Of a stretch of 64,000 nucleotides of DNA, positions 1 through 9,900 are shown piece after piece. The notes under the pieces are model-generated. The model saw only the letters and a list, made by a program, of their open reading frames with translations. It was not told where the DNA came from and did not search any database. The position numbers and the translations under genes were made by a program. Origin of the DNA: Paenibacillus graminis (GTDB lineage: Bacteria; Bacillota; Bacilli; Paenibacillales; Paenibacillaceae); NCBI RefSeq assembly GCF_000758705.1, contig NZ_CP009287.1, positions 1,054,001 to 1,118,000 on the forward strand, written 5' to 3'. Within the stretch, counting starts at the first letter, position 1. Each line of letters starts with the position of its first letter.

Positions 1-894
1 GGGGATACTGTGCTGCTGCATGGCTTAAGTGAATACCAGCGCGGGAAGGAGGAGGTCGAACGCTGCCACGAGCGGCTGGCTAAGCAGCTGTCGTCCTTTC
101 AGCCGCTGTGCTTCTCGCTGGGTTCTGTTGTGGAGACAGAAGGGGGAGCGGCACAGAGTTATGCCCAGGCGAAGAAAGCCCAGGAGTATTTCATGCTCTT
201 CCCGGAGCGGACCGTGATCCGTTATGAGGAGATTGAGAGCCGCAGTGAAGCTGCCGGGCGGGAGGTCACACTGAACTGGGAGCAGGTGCAGAAGCTGATT
301 CTGGCCAAGGATAAGGAAGGGCTTCTGCAGCGGATTGACGAGCGGTTCGAGCAGCTCCGGCATATGGAAGGGGTCACCCCGGAGGTCCTGCAGGATTTCT
401 CCATGGAATGGATGATCCGCTTTAAGATGCAATTGAAGGAAATCAGGCACTGTGAAGAGCCGGAGCTGTACCAGGAGGGCTTCCGCAGACTCCGCGAGAC
501 GACCTCGATTCATGAGTGGATTCATATCCTGAAGGAAGCGGCCTCGCTTACAGTCGATCTGCTGATCCGCGACGTGAAAAGTCCGGTTGTGCAGCAGGTG
601 CTGAATTTCATCCATGAATCCTACGCTGAGGATATTTCGCTGAAGACGCTCGGGGCACAGTTCAATATTCACCCGGTATACCTGGGGCAGCTGTTCAGCA
701 AAGAGGTGGGCGATACTTTCACAGAATACATCAACCGCTACCGGATTGAGAGGGCCAAGGAGCAGCTGCGGGGAACCTCCTCGAAGGTCCACGAAATCGC
801 CAGGAATGTCGGCTACTGGGAGACCGGATATTTCTATAAGCAATTCAAAAAATACGTGGGGATTTCCCCCACCGAATATAAAGGACTTGTGTAG
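1..894 (+). CDS. YesN-type AraC response regulator, C-terminal part (5' truncated by window)
   Basis: The reading frame is open from the first base, so the N-terminal receiver domain lies outside the window; the GTG at 10 is not a credible start. The last ~100 residues are an AraC/XylS double helix-turn-helix: 'QVLNFIHESYAEDISLKTLG' opens the first helix pair and 'VGYWETGYFYKQFKKYVGIS' is the typical second one. The part before it looks like the helical linker of YesN-family two-component regulators. Such proteins normally pair with a YesM kinase, presumably encoded just upstream. It sits about 180 bases before a sugar-binding protein gene on the same strand, so it probably controls the glycan-uptake operon that follows. 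Family assignment is confident; target and signal are inferred. Confidence 0.88.
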   Translation, partial: GDTVLLHGLSEYQRGKEEVERCHERLAKQLSSFQPLCFSLGSVVETEGGAAQSYAQAKKAQEYFMLFPERTVIRYEEIESRSEAAGREVTLNWEQVQKLILAKDKEGLLQRIDERFEQLRHMEGVTPEVLQDFSMEWMIRFKMQLKEIRHCEEPELYQEGFRRLRETTSIHEWIHILKEAASLTVDLLIRDVKSPVVQQVLNFIHESYAEDISLKTLGAQFNIHPVYLGQLFSKEVGDTFTEYINRYRIERAKEQLRGTSSKVHEIARNVGYWETGYFYKQFKKYVGISPTEYKGLV

Positions 895-960
895 CGGCTG
901 TCTGCCGGGCAAGTTCTTTTCTTTATTTTCTACATGATTTTATTTAGTTTAGCTTCTGTC

Positions 961-974
961 TGAAAATGCTTACA
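961..974 (+). promoter_or_regulatory. cre-like site (possible CcpA operator) upstream of the mannoside operon
   Basis: TGAAAATGCTTACA matches the catabolite-responsive element consensus TGWAANCGNTNWCA at all but one defined position (T instead of the central C). It lies about 100 bp before the solute-binding protein gene, where CcpA repression would make sense. Seen by eye only; with the central CG lost, binding is uncertain. Confidence 0.35.
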
Positions 975-1071
975 TCAACTAAAGTTAAGATAATCCTTGA
1001 AAGGACAGAGGCCAGCAAGGGCTTCGGAGATCCTGCAGTTTCGAGGTGAACAAAAGGGGAGGTTATAAAGA

Positions 1072-2568
1072 ATGAGCAAGAAAAGCAAACGGTTGTCTCT
1101 GTTAGTAACATCCATGATGGCATTCTCGGTGCTGCTCAGTGCATGCGGCGGCTCGAACAACAATGCCGGGACCAAGGATTCTGCTTCGGGCTCGGGGGAG
1201 AAGTCGGAGAAACCAGTAGAGCTGATTTGGTACACCATCGGTGCACCGCAGAAGGACCTGGATACAGTCGTGGCCGAAATTAACAAATATACCAAAGAGA
1301 AAATCAATGCAACCCTGAAAATCAACATGATCGATTTCGGCGATTACTCGCAAAAAATGCAGGTTAAGGTAGCCTCCGGCGAACCTATGGATATCATGTT
1401 TACGAGCTCCTGGGCCCTGGATTATGTGCAAAATGCCCGCAAAGGCGCCTTCCTGGAAATGGACAGCCTGATCGACCAGTACGGCAAAGGCATCAAGGAT
1501 GCCATTGACCCTGCCTTCCTGGAAGGCTCGAAGATAGACGGCCACAATTACGCCATTCCTGCCAACAAAGAACTCCCTGCCCAGGAAGTATGGCGCTTCA
1601 ACAAAGAGCTTGTGGACAAGTACAAGCTTGACATCAGCAGCGCAACCACAATGGAAAGCATTGAGCCTATGCTCAAAACCATCAAAGAAAACGAACCGGG
1701 TATTACGCCATATGCAATGGTGAAGGATTTTATGCCGGTGATGCCGTTTGACTATATTATTGAAAAAATGCCGATGGCCGTCTATCTGGACACCAAGGAC
1801 TATAAAATCGTCAACATTCTGGAAACTCCAGAGCTGAAAGCGAATCTTGAAACCGTACACAAATATTACAAGGCAGGTTACCTGTCATCAGAAGTAGCGA
1901 CGACTACCTCCGTAGATGACCTTTACAAATCGGGCAAATGGTTCATGGACCGTGCCTCTACACAGCCAATGGCTGACAATCTCTGGTCAGCGAGCTACGG
2001 CTACCCTGTAGTCTCCACGCCAGCAGGCAAATCCTATATATACAACTGGTCCGTTATGGGATCGATGCAGGCCATTTCCGCCAACTCCGAGCATCCGGAG
2101 AAAGCCATGGAATTCCTGAACCTGCTGAACACCGATCCGGTCCTGCGCAACATGGTCGATTCCGGTATTGAAGGCGTGCACTATGAGAAAGTCAACGACA
2201 ACACTGTGAAGTTCCTGCCGGAAGCCAAAAATTATGACATGCCGACCTTCTCCCTGGGCAATGTCATGATCACTTACTTGAACGAAGGCGACCCTGCGGA
2301 CAAATGGGAGCAGTTCAAGAAATTCAACGAAGCGGGCATCAATGCTCCGCTGCTCGGCTTCAACTTTGATACCTCCAAGGTAACGAGTGAAATCGCCGCT
2401 GTGCAGAACGTGAAGGAAGAATTCTGGGCTCCGCTGATGACGGGAACTGTAGATCCTGACGAATACCTGCCCAAAGCGATTGAGAAATTCAAAGCTGCCG
2501 GACTCGATAAAATCATCGCAGAAGCACAAACCCAAATCGACGCCTGGAAAGCCGCGAACAATAAATAA
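1072..2568 (+). CDS. ABC transporter sugar-binding lipoprotein
   Basis: A 498-residue extracellular solute-binding protein that would present an oligosaccharide to the two permeases encoded next. The N-terminus is a lipoprotein signal (KKSKR, hydrophobic stretch, lipobox LSAC with Cys25 to be lipidated), followed by a Ser/Gly/Asn-rich tether. The body has family-1 features such as 'ASGEPMDIMFTSSWALDY'. The C-terminal ~130 residues ('LLGFNFDTSKVTSEIAAVQN' to the end) look like the DUF3502 domain found in large Paenibacillus binding proteins of the LipO/YtcQ type. The start is supported by GGGGAGG about 8 bases upstream. A hairpin with a T-run right after the gene probably lets the binding protein be made in excess over the permeases. 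The ligand (mannosyl oligosaccharide) is inferred from the downstream hydrolases. Confidence 0.92.
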   Translation: MSKKSKRLSLLVTSMMAFSVLLSACGGSNNNAGTKDSASGSGEKSEKPVELIWYTIGAPQKDLDTVVAEINKYTKEKINATLKINMIDFGDYSQKMQVKVASGEPMDIMFTSSWALDYVQNARKGAFLEMDSLIDQYGKGIKDAIDPAFLEGSKIDGHNYAIPANKELPAQEVWRFNKELVDKYKLDISSATTMESIEPMLKTIKENEPGITPYAMVKDFMPVMPFDYIIEKMPMAVYLDTKDYKIVNILETPELKANLETVHKYYKAGYLSSEVATTTSVDDLYKSGKWFMDRASTQPMADNLWSASYGYPVVSTPAGKSYIYNWSVMGSMQAISANSEHPEKAMEFLNLLNTDPVLRNMVDSGIEGVHYEKVNDNTVKFLPEAKNYDMPTFSLGNVMITYLNEGDPADKWEQFKKFNEAGINAPLLGFNFDTSKVTSEIAAVQNVKEEFWAPLMTGTVDPDEYLPKAIEKFKAAGLDKIIAEAQTQIDAWKAANNK

Positions 2569-2583
2569 TTCATTCCCTTAAGG

Positions 2584-2625
2584 AAGACCGGGCGGGTGCC
2601 AAGCCCTTTGCCCGGTCTTTTCTTT
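2584..2625 (+). terminator. Hairpin between binding protein and permease genes (attenuating terminator)
   Basis: AAGACCGGGC at 2584-2593 pairs with GCCCGGTCTT at 2610-2619 and is followed by TTCTTTT. The permease gene starts 20 bases later and needs read-through, so this is best seen as a partial terminator or mRNA 3'-end stabiliser. Confidence 0.75.
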
Positions 2626-2646
2626 TACAGTTTAGGAGGGCTCACC

Positions 2647-3585
2647 GTGAAAATGATTGGCGGATTCATCCGAAATATCATCAAAGATAAAGTTATGCTG
2701 CTCATGGTTCTGCCGGGCGCGCTGTGGTTCCTCTTTTTCTCCTATCTGCCGATGATGGGGACGGTTATTGCCTTTAAGGAATACCGCTACAGCCGGGAGG
2801 GCTTCTGGGCCAGCATTTGGGGCAGCAAATGGGTAGGCTGGGACAACTTCAAGTTTCTGTTCACCACGAATGACGCCTATATCATCACCCGCAATACGCT
2901 GTTATACAATGCGGTCTTTATTCTGCTGGGGCTGGTACTGTCAGTGGTGATGGCCGTTGTTCTTGCGGAGATTGCCAACAAGAAGCTGGCCAAGGTCTAC
3001 CAGACCGGTATGTTCCTGCCGTATTTTCTGTCCTGGGTGGTTGTCGGCTACTTTGCCTTCAGCTTTCTCAGCTCCGAGAGCGGTGTGCTGAACCAGATCC
3101 TGAGCTACTTTGGGGCAGAACCGGTCAACTGGTATTCCGAGAAAAAATACTGGCCGGTGATTCTCGTGCTGGTATATCTGTGGAAGGCGCTAGGCTATAA
3201 CAGCGTGGTCTATCTGGCGGCTATTATGGGGATCGACAAATCGCTGTATGAAGCGGCGATGATTGACGGTGCAGGCAAATTCCAGCAGATCAAGAACATC
3301 ACGCTGCCGCTGCTCAGCCCGATTATTACGATTATGACCCTGCTGGCCATCGGGAAAATCTTTTATGCCGACTTCGGCCTGTTCTATCAGGTGCCCCGCA
3401 ACTCCGGGACGCTCTACAGTGTTACGAACGTTATCGATACCTATGTCTACCAAGGCCTCAAATCAACAGGCGAGATTGGCATGAGTACTGCGGCAGGCCT
3501 GTACCAATCCGTGGTCGGCTTTGTGCTTGTCATCACCTCGAACTATATCGTGCGTAAATTCAATAAGGACAGCGCCTTATTCTAG
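2647..3585 (+). CDS. Sugar ABC transporter permease (LplB-like)
   Basis: Inner-membrane permease of a carbohydrate ABC importer, 312 residues from GTG 2647. That start is chosen because TTAGGAGGG sits 7 bases before it; an in-frame ATG at 2596 lies inside the terminator hairpin. Six or so hydrophobic segments are visible. The cytoplasmic loop that docks the ATPase (EAA motif) is 'YEAAMIDGAGKFQQIKNITL' at about residues 200-220. The N-terminal 'MLPGALWFLFFSYLPMMGTV' region and overall pattern match the LplB/YtcP-type permeases that work with DUF3502 binding proteins. No ATPase gene is in the locus, so a shared ATPase of the MsmX/UgpC type encoded elsewhere is expected. Confidence 0.92.
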   Translation: MKMIGGFIRNIIKDKVMLLMVLPGALWFLFFSYLPMMGTVIAFKEYRYSREGFWASIWGSKWVGWDNFKFLFTTNDAYIITRNTLLYNAVFILLGLVLSVVMAVVLAEIANKKLAKVYQTGMFLPYFLSWVVVGYFAFSFLSSESGVLNQILSYFGAEPVNWYSEKKYWPVILVLVYLWKALGYNSVVYLAAIMGIDKSLYEAAMIDGAGKFQQIKNITLPLLSPIITIMTLLAIGKIFYADFGLFYQVPRNSGTLYSVTNVIDTYVYQGLKSTGEIGMSTAAGLYQSVVGFVLVITSNYIVRKFNKDSALF

Positions 3586-3608
3586 TCAGGGCGAAAGGAG
3601 TGAACCAG

Positions 3609-4526
3609 ATGTCCACATTAGTCAAAAAACAACGCGATTTCCATAAGCTCTCCAAAACCTGGAACGTGCTGTTTAATCTGTTTGCCGGTATTTTTGCATT
3701 CCTGTGTGTATTTCCCTTTATCTTTGTCGTGATCATTTCCTTCACGGATGAAGGGGTCCTGGCGAGAGACGGGTACAGTCTGTTTCCGGCCAAATGGAGT
3801 CTGTCAGCGTACCGGTATGTATTCGAGTCCGGGGATATGCTGCTGCGTTCCTATGGGGTGACCATCCTGGTGACCTTGCTCGGCACCTTGCTCAGCCTGC
3901 TGTTTATTTCTTTTTATGCCTATGCCATTTCGCGTAAAAGCTTCAGATACCGCAATTTTTTTGCGTTCTTTGCTTTCTTCACCATGCTGTTCAATGGCGG
4001 GCTCGTTCCGACTTATATCATTGTTACCCAGTTTCTGGGCCTGAAGGATACGATCTGGGCACTCGTGATGCCGCTGGCGGTCAACGCTTTTTACATTATG
4101 ATCCTGCGGACCTTCTACAGCACCAGCGTTCCGGATGCCCTCATTGAATCCGGTAAAATCGACGGCGCGGGCGAATTCCGCATTTTCCTGACACTGGTGC
4201 TGCCGCTCTCTTTGCCGGGTCTGGCCACGATTGCCCTGTTCAGTACACTGGGCTACTGGAACGACTGGTTCAACGCGCTGCTCTACATCGATGATCCGAA
4301 TCTGGTGCCGCTGCAGTCCATGCTGATGCGGATCGAGACCAGCATGCAGTTTATTATGCAGAACTCTACCAACAGCTCACTCAGCCTGGAGGCGCTCCGC
4401 TCCATGCCGCAGGATACTTCGCGGATGGCAATGGTGGTGCTGGCAACCGGGCCGATTATTTTTGCTTATCCATTTTTCCAGCGTTATTTCATACAGGGTC
4501 TTACGGTAGGAGCCGTGAAGGAATAA
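3609..4526 (+). CDS. Sugar ABC transporter permease (LplC-like)
   Basis: Second membrane subunit of the importer, 305 residues. ATG 3609 is preferred over an in-frame GTG at 3600 because AAAGGAG ends at 3600, giving 8-base spacing. The protein is hydrophobic with about six membrane segments; the EAA loop is 'PDALIESGKIDGAGEFRIFL'. The C-terminus 'YFIQGLTVGAVKE' is the usual ending of LplC-type permeases. The gene follows the first permease by about 20 bases and precedes the GH3 gene by 27 bases, so all are likely on one transcript. With the binding protein it forms a complete importer apart from the missing ATPase. Confidence 0.92.
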   Translation: MSTLVKKQRDFHKLSKTWNVLFNLFAGIFAFLCVFPFIFVVIISFTDEGVLARDGYSLFPAKWSLSAYRYVFESGDMLLRSYGVTILVTLLGTLLSLLFISFYAYAISRKSFRYRNFFAFFAFFTMLFNGGLVPTYIIVTQFLGLKDTIWALVMPLAVNAFYIMILRTFYSTSVPDALIESGKIDGAGEFRIFLTLVLPLSLPGLATIALFSTLGYWNDWFNALLYIDDPNLVPLQSMLMRIETSMQFIMQNSTNSSLSLEALRSMPQDTSRMAMVVLATGPIIFAYPFFQRYFIQGLTVGAVKE

Positions 4527-4553
4527 GACGTGAGCAGAGAGGGAGTGCAGAGA

Positions 4554-6941
4554 ATGACCTATAAAGATCCAAGCAGGCCGTCCGCAGAACGGGCGCAGCA
4601 ACTGCTGGGACTGATGACCTTGGAAGAGAAGGCTGCACAGCTGGTTCAGCCCTTCGGCTGGCAGGCCTATGAACATACAGATGGAGAGATTACCCTCACG
4701 GAAGATTTCAAACGCCAGGTGGCGGAGACGGGCATCGGCTCGTTATATGGAATGCTTCGCGCCGACCCGTGGACCGGAGTGACGCTGGCCAGCGGGCTGT
4801 CCCCGCGCCAGGGTGCGGAGGCGGTGAACGCCCTTCAGCGTTATGCGATTGAGAATTCCCGGCTGGGGATTCCAATCCTGATCGGAGAAGAATGCTCGCA
4901 CGGCCATATGGCAATTGGAGCTACCGTGTTTCCGGTTCCGCTCTCGCTCGGAAGCTCTTGGAATGTGGACCTGTACCGGGAAATGTGCCGGGCCGTAGCC
5001 CTGGAGACGCGGAGCCAGGGCGGAACGGTAACCTATTCGCCTGTACTTGATGTAGTGCGTGATCCCCGCTGGGGCCGCACCGAGGAGTGCTTTGGCGAGG
5101 ATGCTTATCTGATCAGCGAGCTGGCCGTTGCCTCTGTAGAGGGGCTTCAGGGAGAATCGCTGAGCAGCCAGGAAAGTGTAGGCGCCACGCTGAAGCATTT
5201 CGCCGGCTACGGCAGCTCCGAGGGCGGCCGCAATGCTGGGCCGGTGCATATGGGCTGGCGCGAGCTGCTTGAAGTCGATCTGCTGCCGTTCAAGAAGGCG
5301 GTTGAAGCGGGCGCAGTTTCCATCATGCCCGCCTATCACGAAATCGACGGGGTACCCTGCACGACGAATACTGCACTCATGGAGGATATTCTCCGCAGGG
5401 CTTGGGGTTTCAATGGCCTGGTGATTACCGATTGCGGCGCCATCGAGATGTTGGCCGCAGGCCATGACGTGGCCGAGAATGGGCTGGATGCGTCCGTGCA
5501 GGCCATTTCCGCAGGCATCGATATGGAGATGTCCGGGGAAATGTTCGGCAAGCATCTGGTGAATGCCGTCCGGACGGGCAAGCTGGCTCCTGGGATTCTG
5601 GACCGTGCCGTGCAGCGGGTGCTGGAGCTGAAGTTCAGGCTTGGCCTGTTTGAGCAGCCGTACGCCGATCCGGATGCGGCCGAGAAGTTCATCGGCAGCG
5701 GCAAGCACCGGGAGCTTGCCCGCAAGCTGGCCGCAGAGAGCATCATTCTGCTGAAGAATGATGGAGGCACGCTGCCGCTGACCGGCGGCTCCGGGGGCAA
5801 CGGGGACGCTGGCAGCATCGGCAGCTCAGGCAAGGCAGGGGATGCAGGCAGCAGCAGCAGCTTCAGCAGCTCCGGCAAGGTTGCCGTGATCGGCCCGAAC
5901 GCGGATGCGCCTTACAATCAGCTGGGCGATTATACTTCGCCGCAGCAGCGCTCCAGCATCGTTACCGTGCTGGACGGCGTCCGCAGCAGGCTGGGGGCGG
6001 AGCGGGTGCTGTACGCACCGGGCTGCCGGATCAGGGGCGACTCCAGGGAGGGCTTCGAAGCAGCGCTCGCCTGTGCAGAGCAGGCCGATACTGTAGTGAT
6101 GGTGCTAGGCGGGTCAAGCGCCCGTGATTTCGGCGAAGGCACGATTGATCTGAAGACCGGCGCTTCGAAGGTGACAGAGCATGCCTGGAGCGATATGGAC
6201 TGCGGAGAAGGCATTGACCGGATCTCGCTGGCCCTTTCGGGTGTGCAGCTGGAGCTTGCGCAAGAGATTCATAAGCTGGGCAAGCCGCTTGTTGTGGTCT
6301 ATATCAATGGCCGTCCCGTCAGCGAGCCTTGGATTGAAGAACATGCCGATGCCATTCTGGAGGCCTGGTACCCGGGCCAGGAAGGCGGACATGCGGTGGC
6401 GGATATTCTGTTCGGGGCCGTGAATCCTTCGGGCCGGCTGACGATTTCCTGGCCGAAGGATGCAGGCCAGCTTCCGGTGTACTACAACGGCAAACGTTCG
6501 CGCGGCAAAAGATATCTTGAAGCAGATTCGCAGCCCCGTTATCCGTTCGGATTTGGACTGAGCTATACAAGCTTCAGTTACTCTGATCTCAAGGTGGAGC
6601 CGCAAGTAATCACTGCGGACGAAACAGCAAAGGTAACTGTGCGGGTGAAGAATACAGGTGAATTTGCCGGAGCTGAAGTGGTTCAGCTGTATATCTCAGA
6701 TGTTGCCAGCAAGGTTTCAAGACCTGCTAAGGAATTGAAAGGTTTCCGCAAGATTACCCTGTCTCCCGGCGAGTCGCAAATCGTGGAATTTGTAGTCGGC
6801 GCGGAGCAGCTGCAATATATCGGTCCGGACTATCAGCCTGTCGTAGAACCGGGAGCCTTTAAGATACTGGTGGGCAGCCATGTTAACGATGTGCTGGAAC
6901 AAGACTTAAATGTCATGGAGGGTACACATGGAACGGATTAG
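4554..6941 (+). CDS. Glycoside hydrolase family 3 beta-glycosidase
   Basis: A 795-residue GH3 enzyme releasing terminal beta-linked sugars. ATG 4554 is chosen over GTG 4530 because GAGGGAG lies 8 bases before it. The (beta/alpha)8 domain contains KHFAGYG (residue ~214) and 'VITDCGAIEML', whose Asp293 is the expected nucleophile. The alpha/beta sandwich domain follows, with 'AWYPGQEGGHAVADILFGAV'. The C-terminal fibronectin III-like domain ('TVRVKNTGEFAGAEVVQLYI') ends the protein. There is no signal peptide, so the substrate is probably imported first. A Gly/Ser-rich insert of about 33 residues (DNA 5779-5877) sits between domains one and two. Specificity (glucosidase, xylosidase, hexosaminidase or mannosidase) cannot be read from sequence; the context favours a mannose- or GlcNAc-containing glycan. 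Confidence 0.93.
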   Translation: MTYKDPSRPSAERAQQLLGLMTLEEKAAQLVQPFGWQAYEHTDGEITLTEDFKRQVAETGIGSLYGMLRADPWTGVTLASGLSPRQGAEAVNALQRYAIENSRLGIPILIGEECSHGHMAIGATVFPVPLSLGSSWNVDLYREMCRAVALETRSQGGTVTYSPVLDVVRDPRWGRTEECFGEDAYLISELAVASVEGLQGESLSSQESVGATLKHFAGYGSSEGGRNAGPVHMGWRELLEVDLLPFKKAVEAGAVSIMPAYHEIDGVPCTTNTALMEDILRRAWGFNGLVITDCGAIEMLAAGHDVAENGLDASVQAISAGIDMEMSGEMFGKHLVNAVRTGKLAPGILDRAVQRVLELKFRLGLFEQPYADPDAAEKFIGSGKHRELARKLAAESIILLKNDGGTLPLTGGSGGNGDAGSIGSSGKAGDAGSSSSFSSSGKVAVIGPNADAPYNQLGDYTSPQQRSSIVTVLDGVRSRLGAERVLYAPGCRIRGDSREGFEAALACAEQADTVVMVLGGSSARDFGEGTIDLKTGASKVTEHAWSDMDCGEGIDRISLALSGVQLELAQEIHKLGKPLVVVYINGRPVSEPWIEEHADAILEAWYPGQEGGHAVADILFGAVNPSGRLTISWPKDAGQLPVYYNGKRSRGKRYLEADSQPRYPFGFGLSYTSFSYSDLKVEPQVITADETAKVTVRVKNTGEFAGAEVVQLYISDVASKVSRPAKELKGFRKITLSPGESQIVEFVVGAEQLQYIGPDYQPVVEPGAFKILVGSHVNDVLEQDLNVMEGTHGTD

Positions 6942-9900
6942 AAGATTTATCCGTGAGTTGTCTGAACGACAGTGGCTGGAACAGCAAACGCTTGAGGGTT
7001 GGGATATTCAAGCCTCAGTGTATACCGTGCCGGGGCAATATGACGGAATGCGGCCGTATACCGAGGGCGGGGATTTCACCCTGTTTCCAAGCGTTCAAGG
7101 AACTACTTACTTTTTTCGGCGTACTCTTGCGATACCTGCGGAATGGGCCGGGATGCGTGCAGGCCTGATTTTTGAGTCGGGAGGCGAGGGGCTGCTGCGG
7201 GTGAACGGAGAGTCACGCCAGGGGCTCGACCGGAACCATACCTTTGTAACCCTTGAAGCATCCCCGGACGGAAGACCGCTGGAGCTGGAAATCGAATTGT
7301 TCGATCCGATTCCTGAGCCGGTGGACCCGCTGAACCAGCAGGCGGTGATCCAGCCGCCGATCCGGGCGATCCGTACTGTGCTTGTACTGGTGAATGAACC
7401 GATCCAAAGCTTGATGTACAGCGCCGTAATCGTCCGTGATGCGGCTGTTCTGCTGCCGGAAGCGGATATGCGCCGGACCCGGATGCTTGAAGCTTTGTAC
7501 AATATAATAGATGGATTTTTGAATTTGAATGAGACCGCAGTCCGTGAAGGCAGTGCTGTCGCAGCCCTTGAAGCGAAGCTGCGCACAGAGATTGCAGGGA
7601 TTGGCGGAAATGCAGAGGGCACCATCCATATGGTCGGCCAGTCGCATATCGATATCGCCTGGCTGTGGCCCGCGCGGGAAACCGTGCGGAAGACCAGCCG
7701 GACCTTCTCAACCGTGAATGCTTTAATGGAGGAATACCCGGAATATCAATTTGCCCAGAGCCAGCCGCAGCTGTTCGAATATCTCAAGGACAATGATCCG
7801 TCTCTGTTCACCAAGGTCAAAGAGAGAATCCGCGAAGGCCGCTGGGAGCTTGTGGGCGGCATGTGGGTGGAGCCGGACCTGAACATTCCGAGCGGAGAGT
7901 CGCTGATGCGCCAGATGCTCTACGGTCAGCGTTTCTACCTGGAGGAGTTCGGCAAAACCTCGGACATTGAATGGCTGCCGGATACCTTCGGCTACTGCGC
8001 ATCGCTTCCGCAGATATTGCGGCATGGCGGCGTGCGGTATTTCATGACTACGAAGCTCGGCTGGAACGATACCAATGTGTTCCCTTACGATCTGTTCCAT
8101 TGGGTCGGCATTGACGGCACCTCTATGCTGTCATATCTCAATCATGGCGTGAACGAAAATACCCTGCCGAAGGATGTCCACGATCACTGGCAGTCCTTCC
8201 GCGAAAAGAAAAACCATAACGAGCAAATGCTGCTCTATGGTCATGGTGACGGCGGCGGGGGCGTGACCCGCGAAATGCTGGAATACATCCGCCGTGCAGA
8301 GCTGATGGTCGGCCAGCCTGCCAGTACGTTCAGCAATGCTGCCGGGTTCTTCTCCGGCATAGGGAAGCGGCAGCCGCAGCTGCCGGAATGGCGCGGCGAT
8401 CTGTACCTGGAGCTGCACCGGGGCACCTATACTACTCATAGCCGGAACAAACGGAACAACCGCAAGGCGGAGATCCTGTACCGTGAGGCAGAGCTGTGGC
8501 AGACGCTGGCAGCTTCGTCTATGGCGCCGGAGGTGCGGGACAGCATTGCCGGACAGCTGCACAAGGGCTGGAAGCTGGTGCTGCTCAACCAGTTCCACGA
8601 CATTATTCCCGGCTCGGCTATCACCGAAGCCTATGAAACCTCAGAGCAGGAATACCGCGAGGCCTTCGCCCTTGGGGAATCGTCGCTCCAGCCGGGGCTG
8701 GAAGCCTTGGCATCCCAGGTGGCAACAGCAGGCGAAGGCACACCTTACGTGCTGTTCAACAGCCTTGGCTGGGCGCGGGATGCCATAGTTCCGCTTCACT
8801 TGCCGGCAGGCCGGACTTGGGCGGCTTATGACGAGGCTGGAAGCTCACTGCATATGGATCTAGCTGCCGGTCTGTCAGCTGCAGATGAAGCTGCAGAACG
8901 AGCAACAGAACGCGCAACAGAACAAGTAACAGAACGAGTAACAGAACAAGCTCCAGAACGAGCAACAGAGCAAACAACTCGTGCAATCACCGCTTATATT
9001 CATGTCCCGTCAATTCCGGGTTTTGGCTATAAAACGGTATGGCTTAGACAAGAGGACAAGAGCCTGTCGGACAGCTTAACGTGCAGCTCGACCGGCAGTC
9101 TGACTGGCGACTTGACTGGCAGCCTGACTGACGACTCGACGGGCACGACTTACGGCTCGACCGGCAGCCTGACTAGCGACTCCACGGGCAGCTCGACCGG
9201 CAGCCTGACGGAAAGAATGGAACTGAAGAATGGCTGGGAAACGCCGCACTATCGCCTTGCCTTTAATGAAAGAGGCGAAATCACCAGCCTGTTCGACAAA
9301 TCGGCAGGCCGTGAAATCGTGCAGCCGGGCGGACGCGCCAACCGGTTCCACTTCTTCCATGACCGTCCGACGCTCTGGGATGCCTGGGACATTGACAGCC
9401 GTTATGAAGCCCAGCCCGCCGGTGAGGCGGAGCTGGTGGAGAAATACGTGCTTCATGCCGGCAAAGTCCGGGATGTGCTGAGATTCCGCTGGAAGCTGGG
9501 CCAATCGTTGATTACCCAGGATTTAATTTTGTATGCCCATGACCGGCGGATCGATTTCAAAACGCATGTGGACTGGAACGAAGCCCACAAGCTGCTGAAG
9601 GTCGGCTTCCCCGTCGATGTCGTTGCAGACAAAGCGACCTATGAGATTCCTTTTGGGGCGCTGGAGCGTCCAACGCACCGCAATACCAGCTGGGAGCAGG
9701 CGCAATATGAGGTCTGCGGGCACCGTTTTGCCGATGTATCCGAACATGGCTACGGCGTCAGCCTGCTGAATGATTGCAAATACGGCTACGATATTCAAGG
9801 CAGCACCATCCGCCTGTCCCTGCTGCGTGCGCCGAAATGGCCGGATAGGGTTGCGGACCAGGGAGCCCATGACTTCACGTATGCACTCTATCCTCACACC

